Below the pieces are notes generated by a model that saw only the letters and a program-made list of their open reading frames with translations, had not been told where the DNA came from and made no database searches. Source: Gamsiella multidivaricata (lineage: Eukaryota; Mortierellomycota; Mortierellomycetes; Mortierellales; Mortierellaceae). From it: 64,000 nt of DNA. Below are positions 10,939-22,600 of the stretch, piece by piece (the first letter of the stretch is position 1; every line of letters begins with the position of its first letter). The stretch is from assembly GCF_025024155.1 (NCBI RefSeq), contig NW_026251820.1:30224-94223 (forward strand), given 5' to 3'. The position numbers were made by a program, and so were the translations under genes.

Positions 10939-12235
10939 GCTGCCAGGATGGTTCATTCGACCATTGATGCGAGTATTGCTTCCAATGGATTCTTCAGAGC
11001 CGACACGAGTGGATGTTTTACAAGTGTTTTCAGTAAATAAAATGTGCCGACAATTATTCAATTGCAGTGGGGGACAACAGGACATACAGCCAAACGATGG
11101 CAATTGCGCGTGCTCCTATGCAGTAGGCGTGTTTTGAATCGCATGACAGATGGGCGTATAAACAAGTGCTAGTATAGTAGAGTGCATATTGCGGGGCCTT
11201 TCAAAGTTCTGGAGCATAGCGTACGTACTTGGAAAAGAAAACAGGGCCTCACTTGCCGTTGGATCACGTAATCGAAGTGGTACCTCATGTTACTGTTCCT
11301 ATTGTTTCAGAAAAACTAAGAGAGAAGCGGGGGGGTCAATGGCGTTGTGAGCTGCGCCGTTGGACAATGCGGGTATTCGTAACAACGGAAGACAGCGCCG
11401 CTGGGGAGCGTAGCACTTTCTGTTCAGGGGTTCCGACCTGTTTGTTCACGAAATGTCTCGCCGCGAAGAAGGACGTCTTGCATTAAGAGAGAGGGCCGTT
11501 TTAGGCTGCTTTTGCAGAAATTTAAAACGACTAGATAACTCATCGTTCCATTGGCCACATACACATTTCTGCTACCCAATAAGCGCTGGACCGTTTGTTT
11601 TTGTTTCGCCATCGTTTTGGGTCCCTTACTCATCCCACTTCTCGCCTTCACACCTTCGCACGCAATTCCTTCCGCTTCCATCATTTCCCCTTCGTCACCG
11701 GCATCCCTTGAACCACCCCCAGCGCCCCTCTTTACTCTCGCCACCCCGCCGGACTATCCTACACCCGTCTGTCTTATTTCCTCGGCCCACCTTTGCGCAG
11801 TACACTTATCTGCCTGAACTACGGAGGATAACACTTCGTACTCGCCGTTTCCCGCCAAAGCTCAAGTTCTAGACGTTTATCGAGGCTCAGTAATAGCAAC
11901 AAACTATAGCCGGTTACAGTTGGTTTGATATATTCTTCACAGCAGGCCGGAAGCACAGATATCCTTCCAGAGGAACTTCTCACCGCCTTCGGAGGGATCT
12001 CAAAAGCGGGCACCGAACAAGGACTGACTGGAACTCGAGTGCCATTAATAATACAGGAAGCTTTTTTTTCTTTTTTTTTCAGGTACCATTATCATTGATT
12101 ATCGATTCTTTTTCGTGTCGAGCCTTTTGTCAGTACATTGGTATATCTTTTCCTTCAGGATCCATATACCCGCTAACAGACATTCATTTATTTAGGTCCT
12201 GTCCACCGTTTGGCCCGGCGCCTGAACCCTCTTGA
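10939..12235. other. Intergenic region and long leader before the zinc-finger gene
   Basis: About 1.3 kb with no domain-bearing frame. Short ORFs around 11450-11870 are pyrimidine-rich and low complexity, as expected of a promoter or leader. A T-rich tract (12062-12080) ends in ttttcag, a possible 3' splice site for an upstream non-coding exon. Confidence 0.4.
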
Positions 12236-15200
12236 ATGAGCGACTCTATACCGCACACTACAGGATTCACTTCCGCCTCTAATGATAAAGTTATTCTCCA
12301 ACCTGGCAGCAATCATATCCACCTCTTGAACACTGGCATTAACAGCATCGGTAACATGTCCACGACAGCTAACCCCGTCAGTAATGTTACAACACCTCTG
12401 AATGGCATTTCTCATATGCCAGAAGACGGCAGTCAGGATTTACAACAACAGCTTCATCAACAGCAGCAACAACAGCAACAGCAACAACAACAGCAACAGC
12501 AGCAACAGCAACAGCAGCAACAACAGCAACAGCAACAACAACATCAACAACATCAGCAACAGCAGCTCCAGCAACATATGCAAACCATGGGCCAGCAACA
12601 AGCCTTAGTCAACCCGGGAGAGTATACGCATCCCAGTCAGGTCTATGAGCCTAATGGTCAGATCATGACAAGCTACGCGATGGAGGGTGTGGTGCTCTCT
12701 AGTCCACCTGCGCACAACGGCCAACCCTTTATAATAACTCCGACACCGCAACAGCAGCATCAACATCAACATCAGCAGCAGGAGCATCAGCAACATCAAC
12801 AGCTTCAGCAGGCAGCCGAGCTCCATCATGCTTTACAGCAGCAACAGCAACAGCAGCAACAGCAGGAGCAGCAACAACAACGTCATCAACACCAACAGCA
12901 ACAGGAGCAGCAACAGCAACTTCACCAACAGCAACAACAGCAACAGCAGCAACAACAACAACAGCAGATGCACAACATGCTGGAGCAGCCGCAGATTGCC
13001 ATGCAGACCACAGAAGGTATATCACCTCAGGCCCTCCAGGCGAATCTTGCGCAGCAACATCAGCAATATCAGCACCAGGCTTTGTCGTCTCTACCTATGA
13101 GTCCCCCCTCAGCACAGCGACAAGGGGTGCTCGTGAGCCCATCGATTGTGCCACTAGACCCTCAGGCACTACCGCAAATGCCAATGTCGTTTCAACAAGC
13201 TGTCCTTCACAACACGCAGATTCATTTCCTGAGCACTGAACAGCAGCAGCAACAGCAGCAGCAACAGCAAGTGCATCAACAGATTCAGCAAAAGCATGTC
13301 CAGCATGCGCATGCGAACGCCACATCAGGCTCTGAGGCGCCTTCACACCAGGACATCATGATGATACAGGACGGACTCAACGCACCAACTGCGGCAGAAA
13401 CCCCAGTGATCCCTTCACAACAACCGCCTCTTCAAGCTGGAGGGATGCATCGTCACCAACTCTCGCTCGATGGACGCGTTACGCCATCTATAACCATGGA
13501 CATGCAAATTTTGAACGCTCAGATCCAGCAACAGCGACAGCAGCACCTTCAAGAGCAGATACATCTTCAGCAACAGCAGCAGCAACAAGTCAACAACATC
13601 ATGGCAGCGGCTGCTATGGCATCGGCGCAAACTGTTCTTTCCCCTTCAGAAGCAGATGTAAACACTATTATGATGCCTGTCAGCCAAAGCCTTGCAGCCA
13701 TGTCGGCAGTGCAGGGTTTAGTACATAATGCGTCAGCAGGAGCACCTCACCAAGACCCTCAAACAACTCAGCTTATGTCTAGTTTGGACCAACAGCAACA
13801 GCATCAGTCCGTTCTCACTATGCCTGTCAAAATGGAACCCGGTACTCTGTGCACTCCTCAGGCGCCAACTATCGCGCCCAACACACCTGCTGAGACGGTA
13901 TTCGCGACTTCGCTGTCCTCTGCGGAGTCGATGAAGGGTTTCACACCAATGGTCCCGTCCATGCAGCCTCATCCAATAAGCTCATCAACGACACCGGCAT
14001 ACACTCCGCCAGAGGGGATCATGGCCACTCTTGCAGATACCGCAAAGAGCCACCGTCGCCACCCATCATCCGGACACCACTCGCCCGAGGTCCGGATGGT
14101 GTTCTCGAATCAGGAACTTTTCCATCAGCAGCAGCAGATGATAGCTGCCAAAGAGCAGCTCATCTTCGAGAACCTGCGTCGAGCTGACGTTGAGCCCCAT
14201 CAAAGTCGCTCGCCTAGAGCGACTGCCTCAGCTGGACTCAAGATCAATGTCGCAGATATCCAAGCACGTGCCATGCCTCCCCTCTCCGCGCTGGGCTCGC
14301 CCAACGAATCCGGACATATTTACTCCCCGGACCCACTCTCCGGCCCATCTCCAACCGTGGGGCCAATTAGTAACTCGCTAATGGACTCTGTAATGGAGGT
14401 GTCTACACATCTCCAGCTTCAAAACTTGAATGACACTCAGCCCCTTTCGGTCAAGACAGAGAGCATGGAAGTTTTGGAAGCGCCCTCAACACGTTCAGAA
14501 TTACAAGGACTATCCAAGCAGGAGTTGATTGAAAAAGTAATGGAATACGAACGGCAGATGGAAGGCTCGTTATCAATGAGAAGGTCGAGTCATCCTAAAG
14601 TAGAAGTGAAAGGCGAGGAAGCTACCTCAGAGCTGTCTGGTAAGGATTCTGGATTTTCAGTGCTAAAGACAACAGGCTGCTGGACCTTGCATTGACACTT
14701 ATCACTCCTGAAACCTTGCATTTTATAGCATTCCCGCAGCCGATATCGTCTCCAGCTCAGCGTCAAGAGCCACCCCAAATTCTCACATTCTCACCTATGT
14801 CGAACGGCCCTTCCTCATCGCCCACTCCGCAGCCAATGTCTGCGACGCAGGAAGGCTCCAAGGACGACGCATCGGATAAGCAGACAACGACTTCCTCTGT
14901 CAAATCAGCCACGGAAGCTACAACTGCTGTTGCATCCGGTCAGCATGATGACGACGAAGATGATGATGGTGATGAAGACGACGAGGACAATGATGATGAG
15001 GCGGAGGATGAGGACAACGAGGATGAGACGGATGGGGGTGGAGACGTAAGGTCTTCCCGTGGCAATAAGCACCGCAAGGGATCATCTGGTGGCACGACAG
15101 GCGAGGATGCTGCAGGAGGCGACTCGGAAGCACCGCAGCAGCTGGTCTGCTTGTGGAAAGACTGCAACACCCCCTTTGACACCATGGACAAGCTGAACGA

Positions 15201-16683
15201 ACACGTTACAGAGGCTCACATTGGAAGCGGGAAGGCTTGCTACAGCTGTCATTGGCAAGGTTGCCACAGGCAGCAGAAGCCATTCACAAAAAGACACAAG
15301 ATGTACAACCACCTGCGCACACATACGGGAGAGCGACCTTTCAAGTGCCTTGTCCCAGGTAATAATTTGATCCGCTAGCTGTTTTTTCTCTTGACACTCT
15401 CTCCGTACATCCAGCGTGCTAATGCTATGACCGTCTTGAATTCTACAGGCTGCGATAAGAAGTTTTCGAGGCCGGATTCTTTGACGACACATACGAAGAC
15501 GCACTCTAATATCCGGCCATACGTCTGCCCTGTGGAGGGATGTCCCAAAGCATACTACCATGCGAGATCGCTCAAAAAGCACGAACTGGCACATGAGGCG
15601 AAGCGTGGAGGTCATCATCGGGCATTGCGCGGACCGGGATCAAATGTGACCACGCCAGGCTCTGCGACAGACGCGGGTGGCAGCACCTCAATAACACCCG
15701 GCTCCGGAGGCTCTCATCTCCAGTCTCAACAACAACCGCAGCAGCAACAGTACTCCCATTTTAGCCATCCTTACCACCCTGACTTTACCTCTGGATCTAG
15801 TCGGGCCGCAAAACATCATGGACACCACCGTCAACTCAGTCAGTCTGCTGGATTCAATCTGGCTATGGTCTCGGATCCAGTCATGGGTGGGGGACTTTTG
15901 TCGACTAGCGCGCTATCCTCGGGAACTAATTCGCCTAGTTCTGGGGTGATGGTGAGTGCACCTGGATACAGTAATGGCTTCAACACCCCAGCGACGATCA
16001 TCAAACCGACTCTATCCGCTCACTCATCGACGTCGTCGGTGCCGTCCTTGTCGATGATGATGGGGAATGCTACTATGGCATCTTTGGAAGGACAAGGGGT
16101 CATCAGCATGAGCGCAGCTTTCCCACCGCAAGCACCGCAACAGGCAAATATGAGGATGTCAGGAATGACACTATCGTCAAGCGACTCCAGCCATCGCATC
16201 ACTCCGACCGGTTCTCCTGGATTTCAAGCTGCAGTCGTCCCTTCATCAGCTGTTGCAGGACCTGCGCCCATTCCAGGCTCCATGAGCAGCGCTGGCAACA
16301 GCAGCGTACCTATGGCCATGCCGATGCCTTTAGGAATGAACATGGCGATGGTCATGGGTATGAATTCGCACCCAGGACATGGTGTGTCTTCGCCTCCACC
16401 TCCGGTTCTGTCGCCAACGCCTCCCGTGGGTGCAGCTATGGGCATGGTTCATAATCCAGGAACTGTTGAGGATATGTCCCGATCTCAAATTGGCGGGGGT
16501 GGTATTGTTGTGAACGGAGGCGGCCTCTTCATGACACCGACAACGGGGGACAATGGTAACCCACATGGCCAGGAGCCACCGCCATTAACAGTATCTATGA
16601 GCGCTATGGATACATCGGGATCTGGCACGGGTCCTGTAGCTCCAGTTGTATCAGAGCATGGCTTTTCAGCTCACACGATGTAG
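12236..16683 (+). CDS. Polyglutamine-rich C2H2 zinc-finger transcription factor, GLI/ZIC-like
   Basis: Three exons: 12236-14639, 14729-15358, 15449-16683 (about 1422 aa). The intron-1 acceptor could instead be at 14755, losing nine residues. The first 380 residues are dominated by Gln tracts (about 12440-12578, 12751-12966 and 13240-13290) mixed with His. A very acidic linker (about 14944-15030, Asp/Glu runs) precedes the zinc-finger region: VCLWKDCNTPFDTMDKLNEH, then a CHWQGC...H...H finger, the linker THTGERPFKC, then CDKKFSRPDSLTTHTKTH and CPVEGCPKAYYHARSLKKH. The CxWxxC first two fingers and TGERPF linkers are the layout of GLI/ZIC-type factors. The C-terminal third is Ser/Gly/Pro/Met-rich. 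It is expected to be a nuclear DNA-binding regulator; targets are unknown and no specific yeast orthologue can be named. Confidence 0.85.
12440..13290 (+). repeat. CAG/CAA repeats coding for polyglutamine
   Basis: Three clusters of mixed CAG and CAA codons inside the zinc-finger gene, interspersed with CAT/CAC (His) codons. The frame stays open through all three, so the tracts are translated. Mixed codon use suggests they are less prone to slippage than pure CAG arrays. Confidence 0.85.
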
Positions 16684-17938
16684 AACGGTGCCCCGTTGTA
16701 GACTTTCTTATCGTGATCATGTAATTTTTTTTTCTTGCGGCATTTCATACCGCGCCCCATCATGTTCAACGTCTCTGCTATCATATTCATAACGCCCATC
16801 GTTTGTCGCTCTCCCCCCTTTCCTCTCGTTTTTCCTTCCTTCTCTTCTGTTTCCTGCTTTATTTTTACGCATATTATCCTGTTCTGTATTTTTCGTTTTT
16901 TATATGTCTTTGGTGCATCACATTACGATCTTTTCTGCGCACGACGACTAAGACTACCGCAGGATGAGTTGTGGATGTTGCTTGTTGCTTGTTGCTGGCC
17001 CTTCTCTCCGCGCGCGCTGTTTTATACCCTCGTCTTTTTTTTTTTTTCTTCCTTTTCTCGTATCCGCATAATAATAAAAGGTCGTGTCACTAAACATTCT
17101 TTTGTAAATGTATAAATGGGGAATGTCAACTTGACGCGTGAAGACCGTAGGAGCCGCGGTTGTTACGATAGCCCAGGATTGCATCCGCATTGTGGGTAGT
17201 GTCAGAAGTGCATGAAAACCGTATTGACGAGTCTCTTTGTTACGGATTTTATTTTTTTAAAAAAAATAAAAATAAAAAAATAAAAATAAAAAAATAAAAA
17301 AGAAAAGGAAAGGAGGTAAGGTGAAGAAGCAAGTAACAGAGTTGGGTCGAGGACAATGCTTAGCAAAGGGAGGGATAGTAATAACCGAGCTGCAATGGGG
17401 TTGATTTGGTCCTATCCCTTGGGCGTTGCCTTTTTGGCGTTAGGAAGCGCGTCTGCGCTGTGAGTGTGTGGTATGCAGAGTGTACGGGTCTGCACAGGTC
17501 TGCGTTGTTCCGTGTACGTCCTATCAAGATTGGAGATGGCTTGGTTAGGGATTTAGGTTGCAACAGTCCTTGTGTTTCTTGTGTCCCTGTGGGTGTGTGT
17601 GGGTGTGGGTGTGGGTGTGTGGATGCCATGTGTGTTGCACATCACATGCTAATCAATCCCCCTCCTCCCCCTTTTGGGTTTTATCTTGATCTCCCAATCC
17701 CCTCCCTCGCTCTCGGTGAAATGTGAGTCGTCCCTCCACGCAAATCTAAAATCTCCGGCCTCTGTCCTCCGTGGGCAAAGAAACTGCTGTTTGTCTCTTT
17801 ATCTTGTCTTTCAACTCCATCTCCGCCACATCTTCCTCCTTTCCTCTTTATCATCTGCCTTCTTTCGCTTTTTTCCTTCGCCCCCCTGTCGTGCTGGTTT
17901 AAATCCTCCTCTTGTGCTCTGTTCTGTCTGATTTCCTC
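16684..17938. other. Intergenic region between the zinc-finger gene and PEX20
   Basis: Contains the 3' end of the zinc-finger gene (T-rich, 16725-17060) and the A-rich low-complexity tract at 17248-17310. The last 300 bases are CT-rich leader for PEX20. A GT-rich run (17583-17625, gtgtgggtgtgggtgtgggtg) is simple repeat. No further gene recognised. Confidence 0.5.
17248..17310. repeat. A-rich microsatellite-like tract
   Basis: Repeated aaaaaataaaaat words. Low-complexity, in the intergenic space downstream of the zinc-finger gene; no coding frame. Confidence 0.7.
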
Positions 17939-19456
17939 ATGGCCCAGTGTTACTCGTCCTCGGGCAGTGCGCCCTTGAACGCCCTGGCGAACCAGCTCCT
18001 GGGCGAGTCCAGCTTCTCGGCCAAGGCTTCTTTGTTCCGCTCTACTCACACTCCACAGCACCACCAACAGCACCAACGCCAACATCATCTACAGGGCCTC
18101 TTCCCACGCCATACTCGCCCTCCTTACTTGAAACCACCACAGCAACACCCTCAGAAGCAGCTCCACGGAGGCCCTTTCAAGCCAACGTCCGTTAATACCA
18201 TCGATCCATTCGAACAGGCATGGTCCAGCACCTCCGCCTCAGACTCAACCTCGTACCATCATCACCTCAACGAACAATACCCGTCTTATGGACCACAGAT
18301 CCATGATCACCGCCAGGAGAGATATTTGCCGGATCTGGATCTGATCTCTGCCTGGGAAAAACATCAAAAGCAACAACAGCACCTGGCTGGGGATCACCTA
18401 CATCAAGTCCAGACCACTCTTTCTGGTGTATCCATGGCATCCCATCCTGACTTGTCCTCCTCCGAATACGAATCCTTTCATTACCAACCGGCGCCGCTCG
18501 GGACAACAACCTCGCCAACGAACGAACACAGTTCGTGGACCCAGGAGTGGTCGCGTCAACAGGAGGCAGCCGACACGGATGATGACGATGATGGGGACGA
18601 TGAGTTTCGGGAGGAGTGGAGCAACGATCATTTTACACAGGCCTACATCAACAGCCATCAGTCTCAATTCCGAGCAATTGAGGAGCAGGACCGGTTGAAG
18701 GAGGCTCGACTGGAAGAGGAGCGGGAGAGGCAGAGACAGGCCATGGGGGGTCCGCCCCGATCTGCGTGGATGATGGCTGGATCTGCTGCTGCTGCGGCCA
18801 CCGTAACCGAGACGAGGACAGCCCATTTGCACGGCACCCCTAGACGGTTGCGTGTGCCAGGGCTTGACCCCGTAGAAGAGTCAACACAGAACTCGACCAC
18901 CCTCAGTGTGGACGAATTCATGAATTTCCACTATTCAGATATCGACCACCAGAATGAACAACTTCAACATCTTCAACAACCCCCACAGCTTCAACAGCCC
19001 CGGCCTGTCCATGCAGAGGACCGGTTCTTATCGCTTGTTAATGATCTGCATTCAGCAGAACAGAGCTATTACCCAGCCGCGTCCTCCGCCACCTTACCAG
19101 GGCTCTCGGACCAGGACTCTGGGCGGTCGACTCAGCCTTGTGGACCCTCTATTTCAACTTCCACGATGCAAAATGGATGGGCTCAGGAGTTTGCGACCGA
19201 AAATGACCAGAGACGGTCCGTCAAGTATGTCGGCGCAGAATGGAACTGGGAAAAGCTGTTCGGCAAGGATCCCAGGCGGCAGTTGCAGCTCCTCACAAAC
19301 GCCAACGACGCATCAGCAGCGAGTCGCTTGGCAAACGGCGACGGCGTGGATGAGGCTGATCGACTTAGGGCCGTGGCATTGACTCGACTCCAGGCCTTAT
19401 TTGGCCATTTATCCTTGACAGCCTCTTCATCATCGTCACCCTCTGCACCGCTCTGA
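17939..19456 (+). CDS. PEX20: Peroxin 20-like PTS2 import co-receptor
   Basis: Single exon, 505 aa from ATG 17939 (chosen because it gives the family N-terminus MAQC; the open frame runs a little further upstream without an ATG). The N-terminus MAQC...GSAPLNALANQLLGES places a Cys at position 4 and an NAL...L helix, like Pex20/Pex18/Pex5 receptors, where this Cys is monoubiquitinated for recycling. The body is low-complexity, His/Gln-rich, with spaced aromatic motifs (WTQEW, FEQAW, and WxxxF-type WAQEF and WEKLF near the C-terminus) as used for Pex14/Pex13 docking. The last third, with WAQEF...SVKYVGAEWNWEKLF, corresponds to the Pex7-binding end. No TPR repeats are present, which excludes Pex5. 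In fungi Pex20 works with Pex7 to bring PTS2 proteins into peroxisomes. It is convergent with the helicase gene, 191 bp apart. Confidence 0.75.
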   Translation: MAQCYSSSGSAPLNALANQLLGESSFSAKASLFRSTHTPQHHQQHQRQHHLQGLFPRHTRPPYLKPPQQHPQKQLHGGPFKPTSVNTIDPFEQAWSSTSASDSTSYHHHLNEQYPSYGPQIHDHRQERYLPDLDLISAWEKHQKQQQHLAGDHLHQVQTTLSGVSMASHPDLSSSEYESFHYQPAPLGTTTSPTNEHSSWTQEWSRQQEAADTDDDDDGDDEFREEWSNDHFTQAYINSHQSQFRAIEEQDRLKEARLEEERERQRQAMGGPPRSAWMMAGSAAAAATVTETRTAHLHGTPRRLRVPGLDPVEESTQNSTTLSVDEFMNFHYSDIDHQNEQLQHLQQPPQLQQPRPVHAEDRFLSLVNDLHSAEQSYYPAASSATLPGLSDQDSGRSTQPCGPSISTSTMQNGWAQEFATENDQRRSVKYVGAEWNWEKLFGKDPRRQLQLLTNANDASAASRLANGDGVDEADRLRAVALTRLQALFGHLSLTASSSSSPSAPL

Positions 19457-19647
19457 GCAACAGTCGCAGGACCAGATCTCATGATGTTATGTTTACAAGC
19501 ATATCTCGCGCCCTTCAATCGCCAAATACCCATCGGTCTTTGTCCGCCATTTCTCCGCTCCTCTCAATTTTTGTATAGTAGACTTTTAATAAACATGCCA
19601 AGGCCATCTGCTTGGGTTCGAGAATACATTAAGCAGTATGTCGGATT

Positions 19648-22600
19648 CTAAACGATCTGGAAACGCCCTCCTCCTCCTCGGCCCATACCACCTCCACCTC
19701 CGCGGTTCGTCGCCTCGACCGCACGCATGGTCTCTTCCTGCAGGATACGCTTGATCTCGTTCTTGGCCTTGTCGATCACCAGCTGAGAATCTCCCTCCAC
19801 AAACAAGTAAAGCTTGCGCTCGCCTGGCGGGGGTTGCTTGCCCTCCTCCACAAACACGCCTCGCGTCGTAATGGCTGCTCCAGAGTGGTCCGAGATCTGG
19901 TTAATCATCATCTTCTGTGTCACCATCAGACGCGCCTTCGGTGGGTAGTCGTTAATCTCGATCTCTAGCGCAAAACCGCTGTCACGATGACCACCAGGAC
20001 CACCGCTTGCTCCACCAGCAGCCCCACCAGCACCGTCCGTTCCAGTCCCAGCGGTTCCAGGTCGAGCACGATTAAGATTATTGATCACCTCCATAGCGCG
20101 CTGCTTGGCATCTCCTCCTAGCGACTGGCTTAGCGCCTCGGCTGCTTCCCTGGCCCTTCTCAAAGCTATTGTCAGGCGGAAGGAAAGGGATAGATGTTAG
20201 AAAGCCGATCTCAAAGAACTAATTAAGACATGAAAGAAAAAATACATTGTTGACGCAAAGCGCACAAGCTTACCTTCTGAGGCATCGCTGGGCGCAGCCT
20301 TGCCGGCACCGCTTCCAGCCGCTGCACCATTCGACTTGGCATCATTGGTATCATCGGCCGCTGCAGCAGCGCCAGCAGCAGCAGCAGCTTTGCCAGCTGT
20401 AATGCCCGGCTGGACTTGCTTGACCTCCAAGACCAGTTCTTTGCCTTCACCACCTTCGCCGTCTGATCCATCTTCCTCATCATCAGCACCGTATGTCTAC
20501 GATGGAGCAAAAAAAAAAAAAAAAAAAAAGGGGTTGGGTAAGTACTCTGATGCAAATAATAGTACTGAAAGAGCACGCAAAGTTTATACCATCTGCCAGC
20601 CATTTTGCATACCTTCTTCTGGATCGCCAGGACCTTGTCTCTTTCCTTCTCAAACTTCTCCAGACCCTTGCCGCCAAATCCAGAGGCGGTTTGCTTAGCA
20701 TCTCCAGATTTGATTTTCTCGTGGAACGAATCAACGAGTACCTGTAGCTCGGGTGGCACCGGTGTCGAGCTGTTTGTCAATGCCTTGGCAATATCCGGTG
20801 CAAACCTTTCTTGCTCAGGCGTGATGAACGTATAGGCAATGCCTTTATTGCCCGCACGACCTGTCCGTCCCACGCGATGGACATAGTCCTCCATATGGTT
20901 GGGGCATTCGTAATTGATAATAATTCCCAGCTTCTTGACATCCAAACCACGGGCAGCGACGGATGTAGCAATTAGGATCTGACAAACGCCCGACTTGAAG
21001 TCTGCAATGGCGCTATCGCGGTCTACTTGATCCTAAAGAAGGAACGGAAAAAAAGAGAATTGTATATGGGTCAACTACAACTGCAGCATCAGAAGCAGCA
21101 ACTGATCATAGCATGCCATAAGACATACCTTGCCACCATGGATGGACATGCTAACATAGCCACGACGCATCAGATCCCTCAGTAAGTTGTCTGCTGCTTC
21201 TTGTCGACTGACAAAAATCAAAACTCTCGCCTCTGGATCATCATTGTACGCTTGGCCTAGAATCTCGAGTAGTCGGTTGAATCGCGTATCGTCCTCGCGA
21301 ACCTCCACCACTTGCGTGACATCCTCTGCGACGACAGAGCGTGCGCCAACTGTAATCTCGAGCGGGCGCTTCAACAGTTTACGGGCAAGCGCCTCCATCT
21401 GTTATGTGGAGGAAGAAAGCGATTTAGTGTTGATTTTCAGCAACAACCCCTCAAACCACTGCAGTCGGTCCCAAATAAACTTCAACATCATTGCGCGTCA
21501 CTTACCTGCTTGGGGAATGTTGCTGAGAAGAGAACAACCTGTCTCTGAGGCCTGACGTTCTGGACGATTTTCATGACCTAAAGAAATAAGACGCAAAAGG
21601 TCAATCCTTGCCGTTTTTTAGACGATGTCCTCACATCTGACAAGCACAACAAGTACTGGCAACATTACCTGTGGTTCGAATCCCATATCAAACATACGAT
21701 CGGCCTCATCAAGAACCAGGAACGTCGTCCTCCTCAGATTGGTCACCCTGCCCGAGTTAGCACACAACAAGTCAATCAATCTGCCAGGCGTACAGACGAC
21801 AATCTCGGCTCCACGCTTCAATTCTGCAATCTGGTCCTTGATGGGCGAGCCACCATAGGCACAGACTGCTCGCAAGTTCAATACCTTCAAAAAGTTTTTA
21901 CACTCCTTGTGGATCTGAACTGCCAGCTCGCGCGTGGGTGTCATGATGATAGCGATTGGTCCCTCCATGTTTTCGAGCGGTCTTTGATCTTTGATATGAC
22001 GGAGCATGGGCAGGATAAATGCAATCGTCTTTCCTGAGCCGGTCTTGGCAACCGCAATCACATCACGCCCACTCATAATGGCCGGAATTGCCTGACATTG
22101 AATTGACGTAGGCGCAGTATAGTTGAGTTTGTCCTTGATCACTTGCATACTACACAAGAGCAATGATTGAAGAGAAAAGAAAATATTGAGCTGAGCTATT
22201 ATGGACCATTCCTTCTCACCAAAGGCACACGGACAAGCAATTAAAGCGATAGGGCAGCAGGGATTTTTTGCATGTACTTACCATCCTGGAGGAAGTCCAG
22301 CTTGGGTCCATTTCCTAATAGGTTTGGGACAATCTGCACCTCGGATCTTGATGCCATCGAGTTCCAATCTCATACTATGCACCTCCTCAGGAGACATTTC
22401 CGACATCTCGGGGGGTTCCAGGTAAAAGTCCTTCCTGAAGTACTCGTACTGGATCTTGGAATGGTCCACTGCCGGTATGTCCTTCTTCTTTATCCTCTTG
22501 GCTGCCATAGCGAGAATATCCTCCTCTTCTGACGACCCCTCCATCTCCTCGTCTTCACCATCGTCGTTACCAGCCACCTCCGCTGCAGGAGCATCTGCTC

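Noticed and set aside
11453..11872. Pyrimidine-rich frames of 88-139 aa upstream of the zinc-finger gene
   Set aside because: Low-complexity Pro/Ser translation of a CT-rich leader.
12729..13346. Val/Ala-rich minus-strand frames opposite the polyglutamine region
   Set aside because: Reading of CAG/CAA repeats in reverse gives Leu/Val/Ala runs; no start context or motif.
21672..21685. ggttcgaatcc, a tRNA B-box-like word
   Set aside because: Lies in the helicase coding exon (GFEPQ) and no A box or cloverleaf surrounds it.
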